From contig LVWT01000057.1 in assembly GCA_002083405.1 (NCBI GenBank), positions 7,454 to 71,453 of the forward strand: a stretch of DNA of 64,000 nucleotides, in the 5' to 3' direction. The notes under the pieces were generated by a model. The model ran no database searches. It had not been told where the DNA came from and saw only the letters and a program-made list of their open reading frames with translations. This DNA comes from Nitrospira sp. SG-bin2. GTDB lineage: Bacteria; Nitrospirota; Nitrospiria; Nitrospirales; Nitrospiraceae. The stretch's first letter is position 1, and every line of letters begins with the position of its first letter. Positions 50,643 through 59,380 of the stretch are shown here, piece by piece. The position numbers and the translations under genes were made by a program.

Positions 50643-50662
50643 CCGCGCAGACGGAGCGGCTG

Positions 50663-50917
50663 ATGGAATTTGAACCGAGCTATATCGTGATCGACGGGCA
50701 GACCTTCAGCAAGGCAAAGCTGGCGTTGGACAATCATGTCTACAAGAACTGCCAGATCGACGACTGCGACATCTATTACAGCGGCGGGCAATATGAACTG
50801 CTGGACACCCACGTGACCAATTCACGCCTGATCCTGAACCACCCGGCTAAAGCCATCTACTCGGCGCTCCAAATTTTCAAAATGAAGTCGCCGGGCTCCC
50901 GTATCGTCTTCGACTGA
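50663..50917 (+). CDS. small hypothetical protein
   Basis: 84 residues (MEFEPSYIVIDGQTFSKAKL), beta-strand-rich with paired short motifs (YKNCQIDDCDIYYSGGQY and HVTNSRLILNHPA) that suggest a right-handed beta-helix-like or pentapeptide-like fold. No family assigned. It lies nine bases before a methyltransferase gene and is probably its operon partner. Confidence 0.6.
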   Translation: MEFEPSYIVIDGQTFSKAKLALDNHVYKNCQIDDCDIYYSGGQYELLDTHVTNSRLILNHPAKAIYSALQIFKMKSPGSRIVFD

Positions 50918-50926
50918 TCGTTCCGC

Positions 50927-51613
50927 ATGCCCTACACCTACGACTACACCAGCGTCGCCTCCGGCAACGATAGCGCCTCTGCGCGCTACTGGCGCTTCGC
51001 CAAAATGACGCTGACGCGCTGGACGAGAGCCAAGACCTTCGTCTTCGACGGTCAGTCCTATCCCTATCTCTATCACTTCTGTAACAAGACCTGGAAAAAC
51101 GAGCGTGGCGTCGAGATCCCGATCTTCCGGGAGATCCTGCTTCGCCATCAGACCGAACGCATTCTAGAGCTGGGCAACGTGCTCGCGCACTATGTTCCGA
51201 TCCACCATGATGTGGTCGATAAGTACGAAGTCGCGCCCGGTGTCATCAACCAGGATGTCATCGAGTTTGCTCCGGTAGAACGCTATGACCTGATTCTGAG
51301 CATCTCGACGCTGGAGCATGTGGGATGGGACGAGGAGCCGCGAGAGCCGGCCAAGCTACTGCGCGCCATCGAGCATCTTCGAGACCGCTGCCTCGCCCCA
51401 GGCGGACAGATCGTGGTGAGCCTGCCGGTCGGCTACAACAAGTTTTTCGACGGGCTGCTCCGCGACGGCAAGAGCCCCTTCACCACACAACACTTTCTCA
51501 AGCGGATCTCAAAGCGGAACTACTGGGTGGAGTCGGATTGGAACGGGTGCAAGGACGCGACCTACGGCCGATTCGTCGCCCATGCTATCTGCATTGGAAT
51601 CATCCGGGGATAG
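50927..51613 (+). CDS. SAM-dependent methyltransferase-like protein
   Basis: 228 residues. A Rossmann-like core is seen at RILELGNVLAHYVPIHHDVV and YDLILSISTLEHVGWDEEP, with GGQIVVSLPVGYNKFFDGLL after it. The usual Gly-rich motif I is modified (ELGNVLAH), so SAM binding should be checked. It resembles methyltransferases linked to glycan or lipid biosynthesis, but no such cluster is present. Confidence 0.7.
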   Translation: MPYTYDYTSVASGNDSASARYWRFAKMTLTRWTRAKTFVFDGQSYPYLYHFCNKTWKNERGVEIPIFREILLRHQTERILELGNVLAHYVPIHHDVVDKYEVAPGVINQDVIEFAPVERYDLILSISTLEHVGWDEEPREPAKLLRAIEHLRDRCLAPGGQIVVSLPVGYNKFFDGLLRDGKSPFTTQHFLKRISKRNYWVESDWNGCKDATYGRFVAHAICIGIIRG

Positions 51614-51705
51614 CGCCAGGCTCAAGATCGAGTTGTCTTGCCGATCAGAACTCAGCGGGCCTGGAGCGAAGCGGAAAGCGCCGCTGCAGTCTATTGTCAG
51701 TCGAT

Positions 51706-52227
51706 TTACCATACGACCGCCAACTCATCATGCTTCTCAAGCAGCTCTTCTGTAGGCCCGTTGTGCTCGGGCGCAAGAACGCATCGGGCACCAGCCACGC
51801 CTGCCCGACAGGCTTCGGCCAACGATATCAGCGCATTCAGACGTTGATCACGCTCTTCGGTCACCAGACTCTCAGGAAAGGTCAGGTTGTTCCAGAACAC
51901 GAACTCTACTTCGAGCATCGCCGCCTCCGCGTCAACCCAAAGATAGATCTGAAGATGCCGCGCCGTACCGACAGCGGACTGCAAAGAATGCTGGCAGCTG
52001 CGGCTCTGCATGGATTGGAAACGGGAACGCCAGCTTGCGTCGAACGACTCAGGGCACTCGAGCGTCTCATCACCGAAGTAGACGACCTCCAAGGTAGGCA
52101 ATCCGCCGAGCGCGGCCATCACTGCGAGCAACTGCAACAGCGGAAGACCGATCACGAAGATCTCGGTGGCAGCACCATCGTACTCAGCCAAAAGATGCTT
52201 CGCGCTTTCCCAAGTTGGCCTACTCAT
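51706..52227 (-). CDS. hypothetical protein
   Basis: 173 residues (MSRPTWESAKHLLAEYDGAA). The middle contains FVIGLPLLQLLAVMAALGGL (hydrophobic) and the C-terminus is Ala/Glu-rich. No family recognised. It starts a group of short unrelated minus-strand genes (51706-53654) typical of an accessory region. Confidence 0.55.
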   Translation of the reverse strand: MSRPTWESAKHLLAEYDGAATEIFVIGLPLLQLLAVMAALGGLPTLEVVYFGDETLECPESFDASWRSRFQSMQSRSCQHSLQSAVGTARHLQIYLWVDAEAAMLEVEFVFWNNLTFPESLVTEERDQRLNALISLAEACRAGVAGARCVLAPEHNGPTEELLEKHDELAVVW

Positions 52228-52348
52228 GTCCGCCTAACATCCCAGCTCAGAGGCGACGCGCCAACGCTCATGCTTTGGCAGTTTATCCATCACCGTTCGC
52301 TGCAACCATATGCTACACGTGCGATATCGAACAGAACTCCCGCAAAGC

Positions 52349-52765
52349 TTATAGGCATTGCGCCGGTAGCTCTCCGCTGATGGTCCATATCTCAAAGCTA
52401 TCTACCAAGTGATTCGCGCCGATGGAAAGATCAACACGCAGTCTTTGGTTACAAGGGAAGCCATCAAGATCGCGATAGCACCTTGCGCCGTCGCACACGA
52501 ACTCATGCCGCAAAAGCTCTGCCTTTGCTGCATCTAACGACTGACCGACAACACCCCAGCGTGCGACAGCAGTTTTAAATGCCTCCGCGTTCGCATAGTG
52601 CTCGGGACTCGAACACGCCTGCATCAACAGCACGAAGGCGATTAGGACAATCCCGTTGAACACCGCATAACAACTCAACCTCAGTAACGACGTCCACGAG
52701 ACGCGCTGGGTGCAACTTCGATGGCCCACCACTGTTCGCTTCAGCGCATGGCTAGGCCACATCAT
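52349..52765 (-). CDS. probable lipoprotein
   Basis: 138 residues with an N-terminal membrane stretch ending in a lipobox (VLLMQACSS). Mature part includes WGVVGQSLDAAKAELLRHEF and conserved-looking Cys (CDGARCYRDLDGFPC). Not recognised. It follows the Imm32-like gene by three bases. Confidence 0.6.
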   Translation of the reverse strand: MMWPSHALKRTVVGHRSCTQRVSWTSLLRLSCYAVFNGIVLIAFVLLMQACSSPEHYANAEAFKTAVARWGVVGQSLDAAKAELLRHEFVCDGARCYRDLDGFPCNQRLRVDLSIGANHLVDSFEIWTISGELPAQCL

Positions 52766-52768
52766 CTC

Positions 52769-53023
52769 TCACCCCTCCCTCGGGCCATCCGTGAATCGTG
52801 ACCTGATGTAATAAGCTCGCTCTGAATCCAGCGCGACCGATGACAACTCATGGCCTGACCAGTCCTTGGTCATGAGATGGATGTGCTCCTTCCGGCCTGC
52901 CTCCGCGTGCTGAGCGAGTCGTGTGAGTGCGGAGGCCAAGTAGCGCACGCCCGCTGGGTCGGCGTGAATGAGAAGCTCACCGCCGTCGTTCGGCAACTCG
53001 AAGGTGAGAAGATGGCCCGGCAT
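52769..53023 (-). CDS. Imm32-type immunity protein
   Basis: 84 residues from the internal ATG (MPGHLLTFELPNDGGELLIH); the pattern LLIHADPAGVRYLASALTRL followed by HIHLMTKDWSGHELSSVAL is that of the Imm32 family, found next to polymorphic toxins. No toxin gene is seen in the window, so it is an orphan. It is followed three bases later by a lipoprotein gene. An upstream in-frame extension to 53077 is possible. Confidence 0.65.
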   Translation of the reverse strand: MPGHLLTFELPNDGGELLIHADPAGVRYLASALTRLAQHAEAGRKEHIHLMTKDWSGHELSSVALDSERAYYIRSRFTDGPREG

Positions 53024-53139
53024 ACGGTGTGGCCTAACTAGGGAACACAGGGACCGTGTCTCCCGTCCGAAGAACAATCAATGGTTCCTGGAACTTTTTC
53101 AGTGTCAGCACGATTTCTGTTCCTGGCTGGAACGCCTGA

Positions 53140-53439
53140 TTAGCCCTCTCTCTTTAATCGTTTCCTGATCCACAATGGATTCTTACGACAATCCAATACG
53201 GCATGCACATACACGATGTTGTCCTCCACGTTGTAGTAAATGGCGAAAGGGAACCGCTTGGAGAGGCAACGGTGATGACCATATACAACTTGATGGATTC
53301 CGCCGTATACGAGAAGCGAATCGATATCTGAGAATACGCAGTCTAAGAAGTAGGCCCCAAGACCGGCTTCCCTGCCTTCATAGAAGCGGAAGCCCTGGAT
53401 GAGATCATCCTGGGCCTCGTCCAGGATCCTGATTTTCAC
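53140..53439 (-). CDS. RelE/ParE-superfamily toxin
   Basis: 99 residues from GTG at 53439 (VKIRILDEAQDDLIQGFRFY). The fold pattern includes FRFYEGREAGLGAYFLDCVF, RFPFAIYYNVEDNIVYVHAV and a C-terminal RKNPLWIRKRL. Overlaps the antitoxin gene by four bases (GTGA). Toxins of this group inhibit gyrase (ParE-like) or cleave mRNA; which applies is unclear. Confidence 0.82.
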   Translation of the reverse strand: MKIRILDEAQDDLIQGFRFYEGREAGLGAYFLDCVFSDIDSLLVYGGIHQVVYGHHRCLSKRFPFAIYYNVEDNIVYVHAVLDCRKNPLWIRKRLKREG

Positions 53440-53654
53440 GAGACCTTGTTTCGAATGTCCGCCTTGGCGGTCTCCCAATCGACGAATTGAGATCGTCCTT
53501 CGGCAACGCGTTGGCGGCGCTCATCAAGGATATCTTTGTGCCAGGCGGGGGACTCGATGGCTTCCGGAGTGCGGGCGATGTCTTCCCACAGAGACTCCAT
53601 CGCAGCAAGCTTCTCGTGGAGGCTCATGTCTTTGAGAGGGAGATTAAAAGACAT
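53436..53654 (-). CDS. addiction-module antitoxin
   Basis: 72 residues with the SLHEKLAAMESLWEDIARTP and IESPAWHKDILDERRQRV pattern of the short addiction-module antitoxin family (PF09720 type). It precedes and overlaps the ParE-like toxin gene, the normal order. Confidence 0.83.
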   Translation of the reverse strand: MSFNLPLKDMSLHEKLAAMESLWEDIARTPEAIESPAWHKDILDERRQRVAEGRSQFVDWETAKADIRNKVS

Positions 53655-53728
53655 ACGGTCAGTATACCTCAGCGCCGAACAGATTCAAACCCATCAGATA
53701 TCACGTCTTATCTTTCACGCCTGCCCAG

Positions 53729-54976
53729 CTACTTGCTTACCGGAACGTTCTCTATCTTCTTCACAATTTCGATGGGTTGGAAGACCGGGTCCTGCAAGCC
53801 CTGGGAGGACTCGGCTTCGACCCGCTGGAGAAAGGGTGCCGGGCCTGTAATGGCTCCGTAATTGAGGGTGGCTTCGACGTCGAAAGTCTTGGTGTCTTTC
53901 GGTGTTGGAAATGCAAACGTCTCGACTCTGATTTCATCCGGCTTTAACACCGTATCGTCCACGACCTTCACCGCTTCAAAATCAAAAACGGTCTTCTGCC
54001 CCTTGGCATCCACATAGGTCCGGCCATAGACTCGACGGTCGCTAAACACGGTCTTAAGATTTTTCCCTTTCACATCGAGATCCAACACGACCGTGGCCCA
54101 TGCCGGATGGGTCGCAGGCAAATGATGCGGCACTAGGCTCTGGACCTTCACGGTCACAGTCGTCCTGTCGCCCTCAATCTTCGTCTGTACATCCAACTTC
54201 GCCGCCTCCTGACGGAGCTTGCCGAGACGGCCTGGAAACGAGTGGTTGGCGACTTTGCGCTTCTTCTCCCCGTTCGCCGACTCTCCGACCTGTTCGGGCA
54301 TGTGGCAATGCTGGCATTCCTTGCCGGACTTGACCGCCTGGCTCTGGTCCCAATTACCGAGTAAATCGTTGGCCTTGCCGAGATTGGCCGCCGACGGTAT
54401 CGATTGGTGGCAGTTCAGACAGAGATCGGACTTTTGAAAGAGCCCCAATTCCATCGATTGGTGCGCAAGATTCTGGACGAAATCTTTGTAGGGCCCGTAG
54501 AGCGTCTTGCTGCTGATTTCATATTTTGGGTCCGGCGGATGCTTGGCGCGATCCACCTGCTTGATTAAATGGCACTGCGCACAGGCCACACCGTCCAGAG
54601 AGGGATCGCCGGACTTCGCCTGGTCGATGAACAGCTGCGCCTGATCGGAAAACTCGCGCACATGCGGCGCATGGCATCGAAAACAGAGCGCTTTATCTTT
54701 GCCGCCCGGCGAGTTGAGATAGGCATCGAGCGACGCGCGGAACGCCGGAGAATGGATGGACTTCGACAAAGGCGAGGTTTCCCATTCTTCAAAGACCCGC
54801 TCGTGGCAACGCTTGCACTTGTTGGAATGAGGAAAAGCCTTTTCAATGAGCGTTTGACCCTTGGCATCCTGGGCCAGCGCCTCGATACTCCCGCCTCCGA
54901 ACACACAGGCCACTCCGACGATCACAGCCGCGATACCCCCCCACCCCCTGTCATCGGATCGCAACCGGTCTTTCAT
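53729..54976 (-). CDS. exported pentahaem cytochrome c
   Basis: 415 residues. Signal peptide (IAAVIVGVACVFGGGSIEAL) and five CxxCH sites: CKRCH, CFRCH, CAQCH, CLNCH and CQHCH (all within about residues 50-235). The C-terminal half is haem-free and beta-rich (VQSLVPHHLPATHPAWATVV). ATG at 54976 is preferred (AAGGA at five bases). It is the last gene of the minus-strand electron-transfer cluster. It is related in layout to the next gene and to 33233-34561. Confidence 0.87.
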   Translation of the reverse strand: MKDRLRSDDRGWGGIAAVIVGVACVFGGGSIEALAQDAKGQTLIEKAFPHSNKCKRCHERVFEEWETSPLSKSIHSPAFRASLDAYLNSPGGKDKALCFRCHAPHVREFSDQAQLFIDQAKSGDPSLDGVACAQCHLIKQVDRAKHPPDPKYEISSKTLYGPYKDFVQNLAHQSMELGLFQKSDLCLNCHQSIPSAANLGKANDLLGNWDQSQAVKSGKECQHCHMPEQVGESANGEKKRKVANHSFPGRLGKLRQEAAKLDVQTKIEGDRTTVTVKVQSLVPHHLPATHPAWATVVLDLDVKGKNLKTVFSDRRVYGRTYVDAKGQKTVFDFEAVKVVDDTVLKPDEIRVETFAFPTPKDTKTFDVEATLNYGAITGPAPFLQRVEAESSQGLQDPVFQPIEIVKKIENVPVSK

Positions 54977-54983
54977 TCTGTCC

Positions 54984-56306
54984 TTACAAGGATTTGACAC
55001 GATAGGTCAGCATGCGCGGCTGCGTGTACTCGTGAACGATTTGCTTCGCCTCGTCCCGCTCTTTCTCGCTCTTCAATGTCGCAAGATAGTTGTCCATCAA
55101 TGTCGGGGCAGGAGTCGGGATCAGGGCATAGGTGAGCACCGCTTCCACCGTCGCCGCCGTCCCGGCCGGTAGCGTCAGGGCAAATGGAACTTTTCTGGTG
55201 TGTCCCCCCTTGATGAACGGATCAGGAATTGGACCACGAAGAAGCTTGTCATAGGGCAATCCAAACCGCTTCGTCTCTTCGGCCAGCACCAGGCCCTGAG
55301 CGTCTTTCGCCGTCAGGGTCAGAAAAAACTGCTTCAGCACCGGGTCGCCGTCTGGGAAACTGTGCGGGAGGCTCCCGATCTTCACGAGCGCAGTCCCTTC
55401 AACCGTACCGCCCGTTCGTTTCACGTCGAGATCGATGCGCGGCGCCCACTCAGCTTGAAGATTACGATTTTTCAACATGGTGCCGGCGCCGACCACGCCG
55501 CGAAACCAATGGCGGCCGATGGGTCTGGTCATGGCTCCACGCCTCGACGTCGAGCTGCCGGTCGACGGTTCCATATGGCAATCCTGACAGATCGTGCCCT
55601 GGAGGATTTCTCCCGGCAGATCCTTCTGCGTCACGTCTTTTACCTTGTCGAAATGACACGAGGCGCAAAAAGATGCCTCGCGGAACAGGTTCGCCCGCTT
55701 GGCTTGATGCACCAGATTTTCTTCCGGGTCGGCGTATGGTCCGTAGAGGACAGACCCCGGCTGTACTTTGAACGTAGGCGGAGCAGCCGGTCCACGTTCC
55801 ACATCATGGATCAAATGGCACGACGCACACCCGATCCCTTCCACTTGAGGTTTGCCTGCCAAGATCTGCTGCATCAATGTTCCGGCATGCCGGGGAAAGA
55901 CCGTCATCGCCGGCGCATGGCACGACAGACAGCGGCTTCGCTCCTCCGCAGTCGGGTTCGTCTGCGCCCAGAGACCCAACACGGTTTTGAAGATCGGCGA
56001 TTCCAACGAACTGCCGTGCAGCAGCGCCGCATCGACCCGCCCGAATGTCTTCAAATCCGGCGTTTGCTCCCTGGCGCCCTTCCACTCTTCATAGTGCCGC
56101 TCATGGCATTGCTTGCAATCCTCCGAGCGGATGAACACGTTTTCGATTTCCTCCACCCAATCGGGACGCGCCTGATCGTCAGGCCGCTGGGCCATCGCCC
56201 CATCAGGAAACAGGCCGCTCAGCCCGACGAGCGACAGGAGACAGATCGCTGTGATGCTCCGTCCCGACTGCAATCGACCACCGCGTCCTTTCGCCTCACC
56301 CCTCAC
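54984..56306 (-). CDS. exported pentahaem cytochrome c (second copy)
   Basis: 440 residues with a signal peptide (AICLLSLVGLSGLFPDGAMA) and five CxxCH sites: CKQCH, CLSCH, CASCH, CASCH and CQDCH. The C-terminal part contains LTYALIPTPAPTLMDNYLAT. GTG start. It is seven bases upstream of the first cytochrome gene, and the pair are likely paralogues that function together. Its N-terminal codons come from the GTGAGG-type repeat. Confidence 0.86.
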   Translation of the reverse strand: MRGEAKGRGGRLQSGRSITAICLLSLVGLSGLFPDGAMAQRPDDQARPDWVEEIENVFIRSEDCKQCHERHYEEWKGAREQTPDLKTFGRVDAALLHGSSLESPIFKTVLGLWAQTNPTAEERSRCLSCHAPAMTVFPRHAGTLMQQILAGKPQVEGIGCASCHLIHDVERGPAAPPTFKVQPGSVLYGPYADPEENLVHQAKRANLFREASFCASCHFDKVKDVTQKDLPGEILQGTICQDCHMEPSTGSSTSRRGAMTRPIGRHWFRGVVGAGTMLKNRNLQAEWAPRIDLDVKRTGGTVEGTALVKIGSLPHSFPDGDPVLKQFFLTLTAKDAQGLVLAEETKRFGLPYDKLLRGPIPDPFIKGGHTRKVPFALTLPAGTAATVEAVLTYALIPTPAPTLMDNYLATLKSEKERDEAKQIVHEYTQPRMLTYRVKSL

Positions 56307-56329
56307 GCCTCACCCCTCACGACGCATCG

Positions 56330-56764
56330 TTAATCCCGCTTGCAGCCGACAAAATGGAAATTGACGCCCCACCCGACCGGATCGCCTGGATCGGCCGGTT
56401 CGTAGGTTCCGACGGTAAAATTGCATTCCTTCATGGCCTTCTTGATGGCCGACCCGAAATCCGCCATGGTGCGGACTTCACGCTTGTCGATTTCCTTGAT
56501 GACCGAACGGACCTTGATGCCGGCATAGTCCGCCCGTGAATTGCCGATCACCTCGAATACGGCGACACCCTGCGGACGCTCGAGCTTCAGTTCTTTCTGA
56601 ATGTCTTCGTCCACGGCTCCGACGACGATTCCGAATTCTTCACCGAGCCGGGCCGCTTCTTCCTCCGTCATTCCATCGGATTGCGCCGCAGCCTGTACAA
56701 CCCCCACCGAAACAAAGAGGACCGAGCCCAACAACACTACGGCCAGCGCCCCTCCGTTCACCAC
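56330..56764 (-). CDS. exported PDZ-domain protein
   Basis: 144 residues. Signal peptide (ALAVVLLGSVLFVSVGVVQA) followed by a PDZ domain (GVAVFEVIGNSRADYAGIKV, IKEIDKREVRTMADF). GTG start. It lies 23 bases upstream of the cytochrome gene and may guide or tether the haem proteins. An inverted-repeat element separates it from the haem-b subunit gene. Confidence 0.8.
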   Translation of the reverse strand: MVNGGALAVVLLGSVLFVSVGVVQAAAQSDGMTEEEAARLGEEFGIVVGAVDEDIQKELKLERPQGVAVFEVIGNSRADYAGIKVRSVIKEIDKREVRTMADFGSAIKKAMKECNFTVGTYEPADPGDPVGWGVNFHFVGCKRD

Positions 56765-56799
56765 ATATTCCTCCGAACCTGATGCAACTCTTCTCTCTC

Positions 56800-56927
56800 A
56801 CAGGGTGGTCAAACAGGCTGTTCAGCAAGGCCGCAGGGAGTCCGGCGACTGAGGCGTACCCTCTGGGGTACGTCGCAAGGAGACGGACGACTGAGAACGA
56901 AGCTGGCAGCCTGTTTCACCGCCCTAC
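56800..56927. mobile_element. MITE-like inverted-repeat element
   Basis: AGGGTGGTCAAACAGGCTG (56803-56821) faces an inverted copy AGGGCGGTGAAACAGGCTG (56907-56925 on the reverse strand); 17 of 19 positions pair. The centre is the small palindrome GTACCCTCTGGGGTAC. The TGA stop of the haem-b subunit gene (56916-56918) lies in the right terminal repeat. Confidence 0.75.
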
Positions 56928-57749
56928 TGCGGGGTCAATGCTCAGCTGAAACCATGGCGCCACCGCCTTCTGGCCGTTACGCTCTTTGTTCTCCCCGTTC
57001 CACACGGCGAAGGAAACGGTTTGCACACGGCCGGGAATGAGTTTCGCTTCGTTCTCTTGTTCCTCGCTCACGAGGGGACGCTGCATGACGACATGCCAGA
57101 CTCCATCCTTCCACAAGGCCTTTCCCTGCACCCGGCCCTGCTTCTCTTTCGTCGTCAACGTGCTGAAGCCGCCGCCGATCAGATCTTCCACCGAGGAGAT
57201 CCGGCGCGGAATGACTTCGAACGTTCGCACGCCGCCCTCTTTCCTCTCGGAACTCCGCGAAGCCCGACGGTCGATGTCGCTTTGCCAATCCGCTTTCCAA
57301 TGCCAGATGTTGATGTAGTGGTCCAATTGTCCCATGCAGAAAAACGCCGGCGCATCGCCAAGGGGAAGGCCGATCGCGACCCCGTCCCGGAACGTGCCCG
57401 GCGTCAGCCGATCGTTCTTGGTGTTGTCCTGCCACTCAAGGAGAAACGCAATGTCGTTCCCATTATGAAGCGAACGCACCACCAGCGCCCGCGCAGTCGG
57501 CTCCGGCCACACCGGACGCGTAATGACCTGGCCGCTTAATGGAATCGTCATCGGCGGGATCGCGCCCCACGCGGCGTCATCAGGCGCCTGGGGAAGCTCC
57601 CCCTCGATCCAATGCGATCGGATCGTAAGCCCTTCTGAACTGACAAGAGGAATTCCGAATCCACCGAGAATGCTGGCTGCCAGGAGAAGACCGGACAAAG
57701 ACAGGAAGAGGAGAGGACGAGAGCGGCAGAAGTTCGTCATGCCCACCAT
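56916..57749 (-). CDS. ethylbenzene-dehydrogenase-related haem-b subunit (NxrC-like)
   Basis: 277 residues. A signal peptide (LLFLSLSGLLLAASILGG) is followed by the beta-sandwich of the DMSO-reductase-type gamma subunits: LVVRSLHNGNDIAFLLEWQD, GVAIGLPLGDAPAFFCMGQL and HYINIWHWKADWQ. Members bind a haem b and include candidate NxrC proteins of Nitrospira nitrite oxidoreductase. The Met in FFCMGQLD is a candidate axial ligand. ATG at 57749 is used; another at 57740 is close to GGTGGG. The stop lies in a repeat. The alpha and beta partners are not in the window. Confidence 0.8.
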   Translation of the reverse strand: MVGMTNFCRSRPLLFLSLSGLLLAASILGGFGIPLVSSEGLTIRSHWIEGELPQAPDDAAWGAIPPMTIPLSGQVITRPVWPEPTARALVVRSLHNGNDIAFLLEWQDNTKNDRLTPGTFRDGVAIGLPLGDAPAFFCMGQLDHYINIWHWKADWQSDIDRRASRSSERKEGGVRTFEVIPRRISSVEDLIGGGFSTLTTKEKQGRVQGKALWKDGVWHVVMQRPLVSEEQENEAKLIPGRVQTVSFAVWNGENKERNGQKAVAPWFQLSIDPAVGR

Positions 57750-57786
57750 GCAACGCTTTCGTGAACCGGGCGCGCGGCGATGCGGC

Positions 57787-59040
57787 CTACGCGAGCTTGA
57801 GCCGGCGTATTTTGTTTTCTCCGCGTTCGCAAATATAGAGATGTCCTTGCGAATCCAGCGCCAGGCCGACCGGGGCATTGACGACCGCCTCGATTCCCAG
57901 CAACCCGTCGCCATGCTTGAGCGTGCCGGCCGACTCTTTTGCGACGAACCGCGCTGCGCCGCACCCGCCCATATGCTTATCTTCGTACCCGCTGTCACCG
58001 TTGCCCGCCACCGTCGTGATGATGCCGGTGCCGGCATCCACCTTGCGTACCCGGTGGTTCATGGTATCGGACACATACAGATTATCTTCGCGGTCGAAGA
58101 CGACTGCCTCCGGCGCATGCAACATGGCTCTGACAGCCGGCTTGTCGTCGCCGTCATAACCATACCGGCAGACACCCGCAACGGTCGAAATCAAGCCCGA
58201 CTGCCGGTCGATCTTTCGCACACGGTTACTGCCTTTATCGACAAGATGCACATCACCCTTGTTGCTCACCGCCAAGCCGACGACATCGTACAGACGCGCC
58301 TCCAGGGCGGGCCGCCCGTCGTCCAGATACATCGACAGGTCCAAACCATCCGAACAGACCGGCATAAGCCACCCTTGATCGTCGCTGAAATCGATGCCGA
58401 TCGCATCGCCTGACAACACTACGAGATTACGGGCGACCAGCGGCTGCTCGCGGGCCTCATCCTCGGCCGTCCAGGCTCCGGCGATCGTCGTGACCATACC
58501 GGTCTTAGGATCGTACCGCCTGACCTTATGGGCTTGTGTATCGGCGATATACAACACGCCGTCCCGATCAAACGCGATCGCGGCCGGCCAGGTAAGATTC
58601 ACCTCCAGCGCAGGGCCATCTCCGTTAAACCCATGCTGTCCCGTGCCGACCACCGTCGTGATAAAGCCGGTCTCGTGATCGATTTTGCGAATCCGATTGC
58701 TTCCGGAATCGCAGATATACAAATTGTTCTGGGAATCGAACGCCAGACCCAACGGCAGATAGAGGCCGGCCTCACCACAAGGGCCGTCGTCTCCGCAGTA
58801 GCAGGTTTCGCCGATCCCGGAAAAATTGTGGAGCGTGCCGGCTTGAAGATTGACGCGGCGGATCCGGTCCGAACCGGACTCCGCAAAATACAGCCACTGC
58901 TCGTCGGCATCCAATGCGACATCATGCGGGAGCGGAATCCCCGCTTTCACCGCTATCTTCCCGTCACCGGTGCTGCGCGCTTTTCCGTTTCCCGCAAAGG
59001 TTTCGATAAAGCCGCCGGCTAACTCTACTGCCGTACCCAT
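57787..59040 (-). CDS. NHL-repeat beta-propeller protein
   Basis: 417 residues with six or more NHL repeats, e.g. LPLGLAFDSQNNLYICDSGS, WPAAIAFDRDGVLYIADTQA, APEAVVFDREDNLYVSDTMN and APVGLALDSQGHLYICERGE. A CYCGDDGPCG segment near residue 80 could bind metal. No signal peptide is evident at ATG 59040. In-frame Met codons at 59061 and 59070 exist. It is co-transcribed with the haem-b subunit and tatA. Confidence 0.85.
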   Translation of the reverse strand: MGTAVELAGGFIETFAGNGKARSTGDGKIAVKAGIPLPHDVALDADEQWLYFAESGSDRIRRVNLQAGTLHNFSGIGETCYCGDDGPCGEAGLYLPLGLAFDSQNNLYICDSGSNRIRKIDHETGFITTVVGTGQHGFNGDGPALEVNLTWPAAIAFDRDGVLYIADTQAHKVRRYDPKTGMVTTIAGAWTAEDEAREQPLVARNLVVLSGDAIGIDFSDDQGWLMPVCSDGLDLSMYLDDGRPALEARLYDVVGLAVSNKGDVHLVDKGSNRVRKIDRQSGLISTVAGVCRYGYDGDDKPAVRAMLHAPEAVVFDREDNLYVSDTMNHRVRKVDAGTGIITTVAGNGDSGYEDKHMGGCGAARFVAKESAGTLKHGDGLLGIEAVVNAPVGLALDSQGHLYICERGENKIRRLKLA

Positions 59041-59082
59041 AGTTATCCCCTGCCTCTCCATAACTGACAACGCACGATCGGC

Positions 59083-59355
59083 TTACACGCGCGGAGCAGG
59101 CTGCGCAGCTGCCGCCGTCTGATTGGCTGAGACGGTCTGCGCCGACGAGTCGGCCACAGCCTGGGGGGCCGTCGCCTGCTGTGCCGCCGCCTGGGCCTCG
59201 GCTTCGATAGCCTCCGCCTCGTGTACGGACTTCTTGAATCCCTTGATCGCCTTGCCCAATCCCTCTCCCAATTGCGGCAACTTGCCTGCCCCGAAAATAA
59301 TCAGGACAATGACCAGGATCAGGATCAGTTCTGTAAATCCAAGACTCCCAAACAT
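59083..59355 (-). CDS. tatA: twin-arginine translocase subunit TatA
   Basis: 90 residues: a single N-terminal membrane helix (ELILILVIVLIIFGAGKLPQ), the amphipathic helix GEGLGKAIKGFKKSVHEAE, then an Ala/Gln-rich tail. It forms the pore of the Tat system. Location inside an electron-transfer cluster suggests export of a folded redox protein made by this operon or nearby. Confidence 0.93.
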   Translation of the reverse strand: MFGSLGFTELILILVIVLIIFGAGKLPQLGEGLGKAIKGFKKSVHEAEAIEAEAQAAAQQATAPQAVADSSAQTVSANQTAAAAQPAPRV

Positions 59356-59380
59356 GGCGCGCTCCTTCGTAAAGGGTGGA

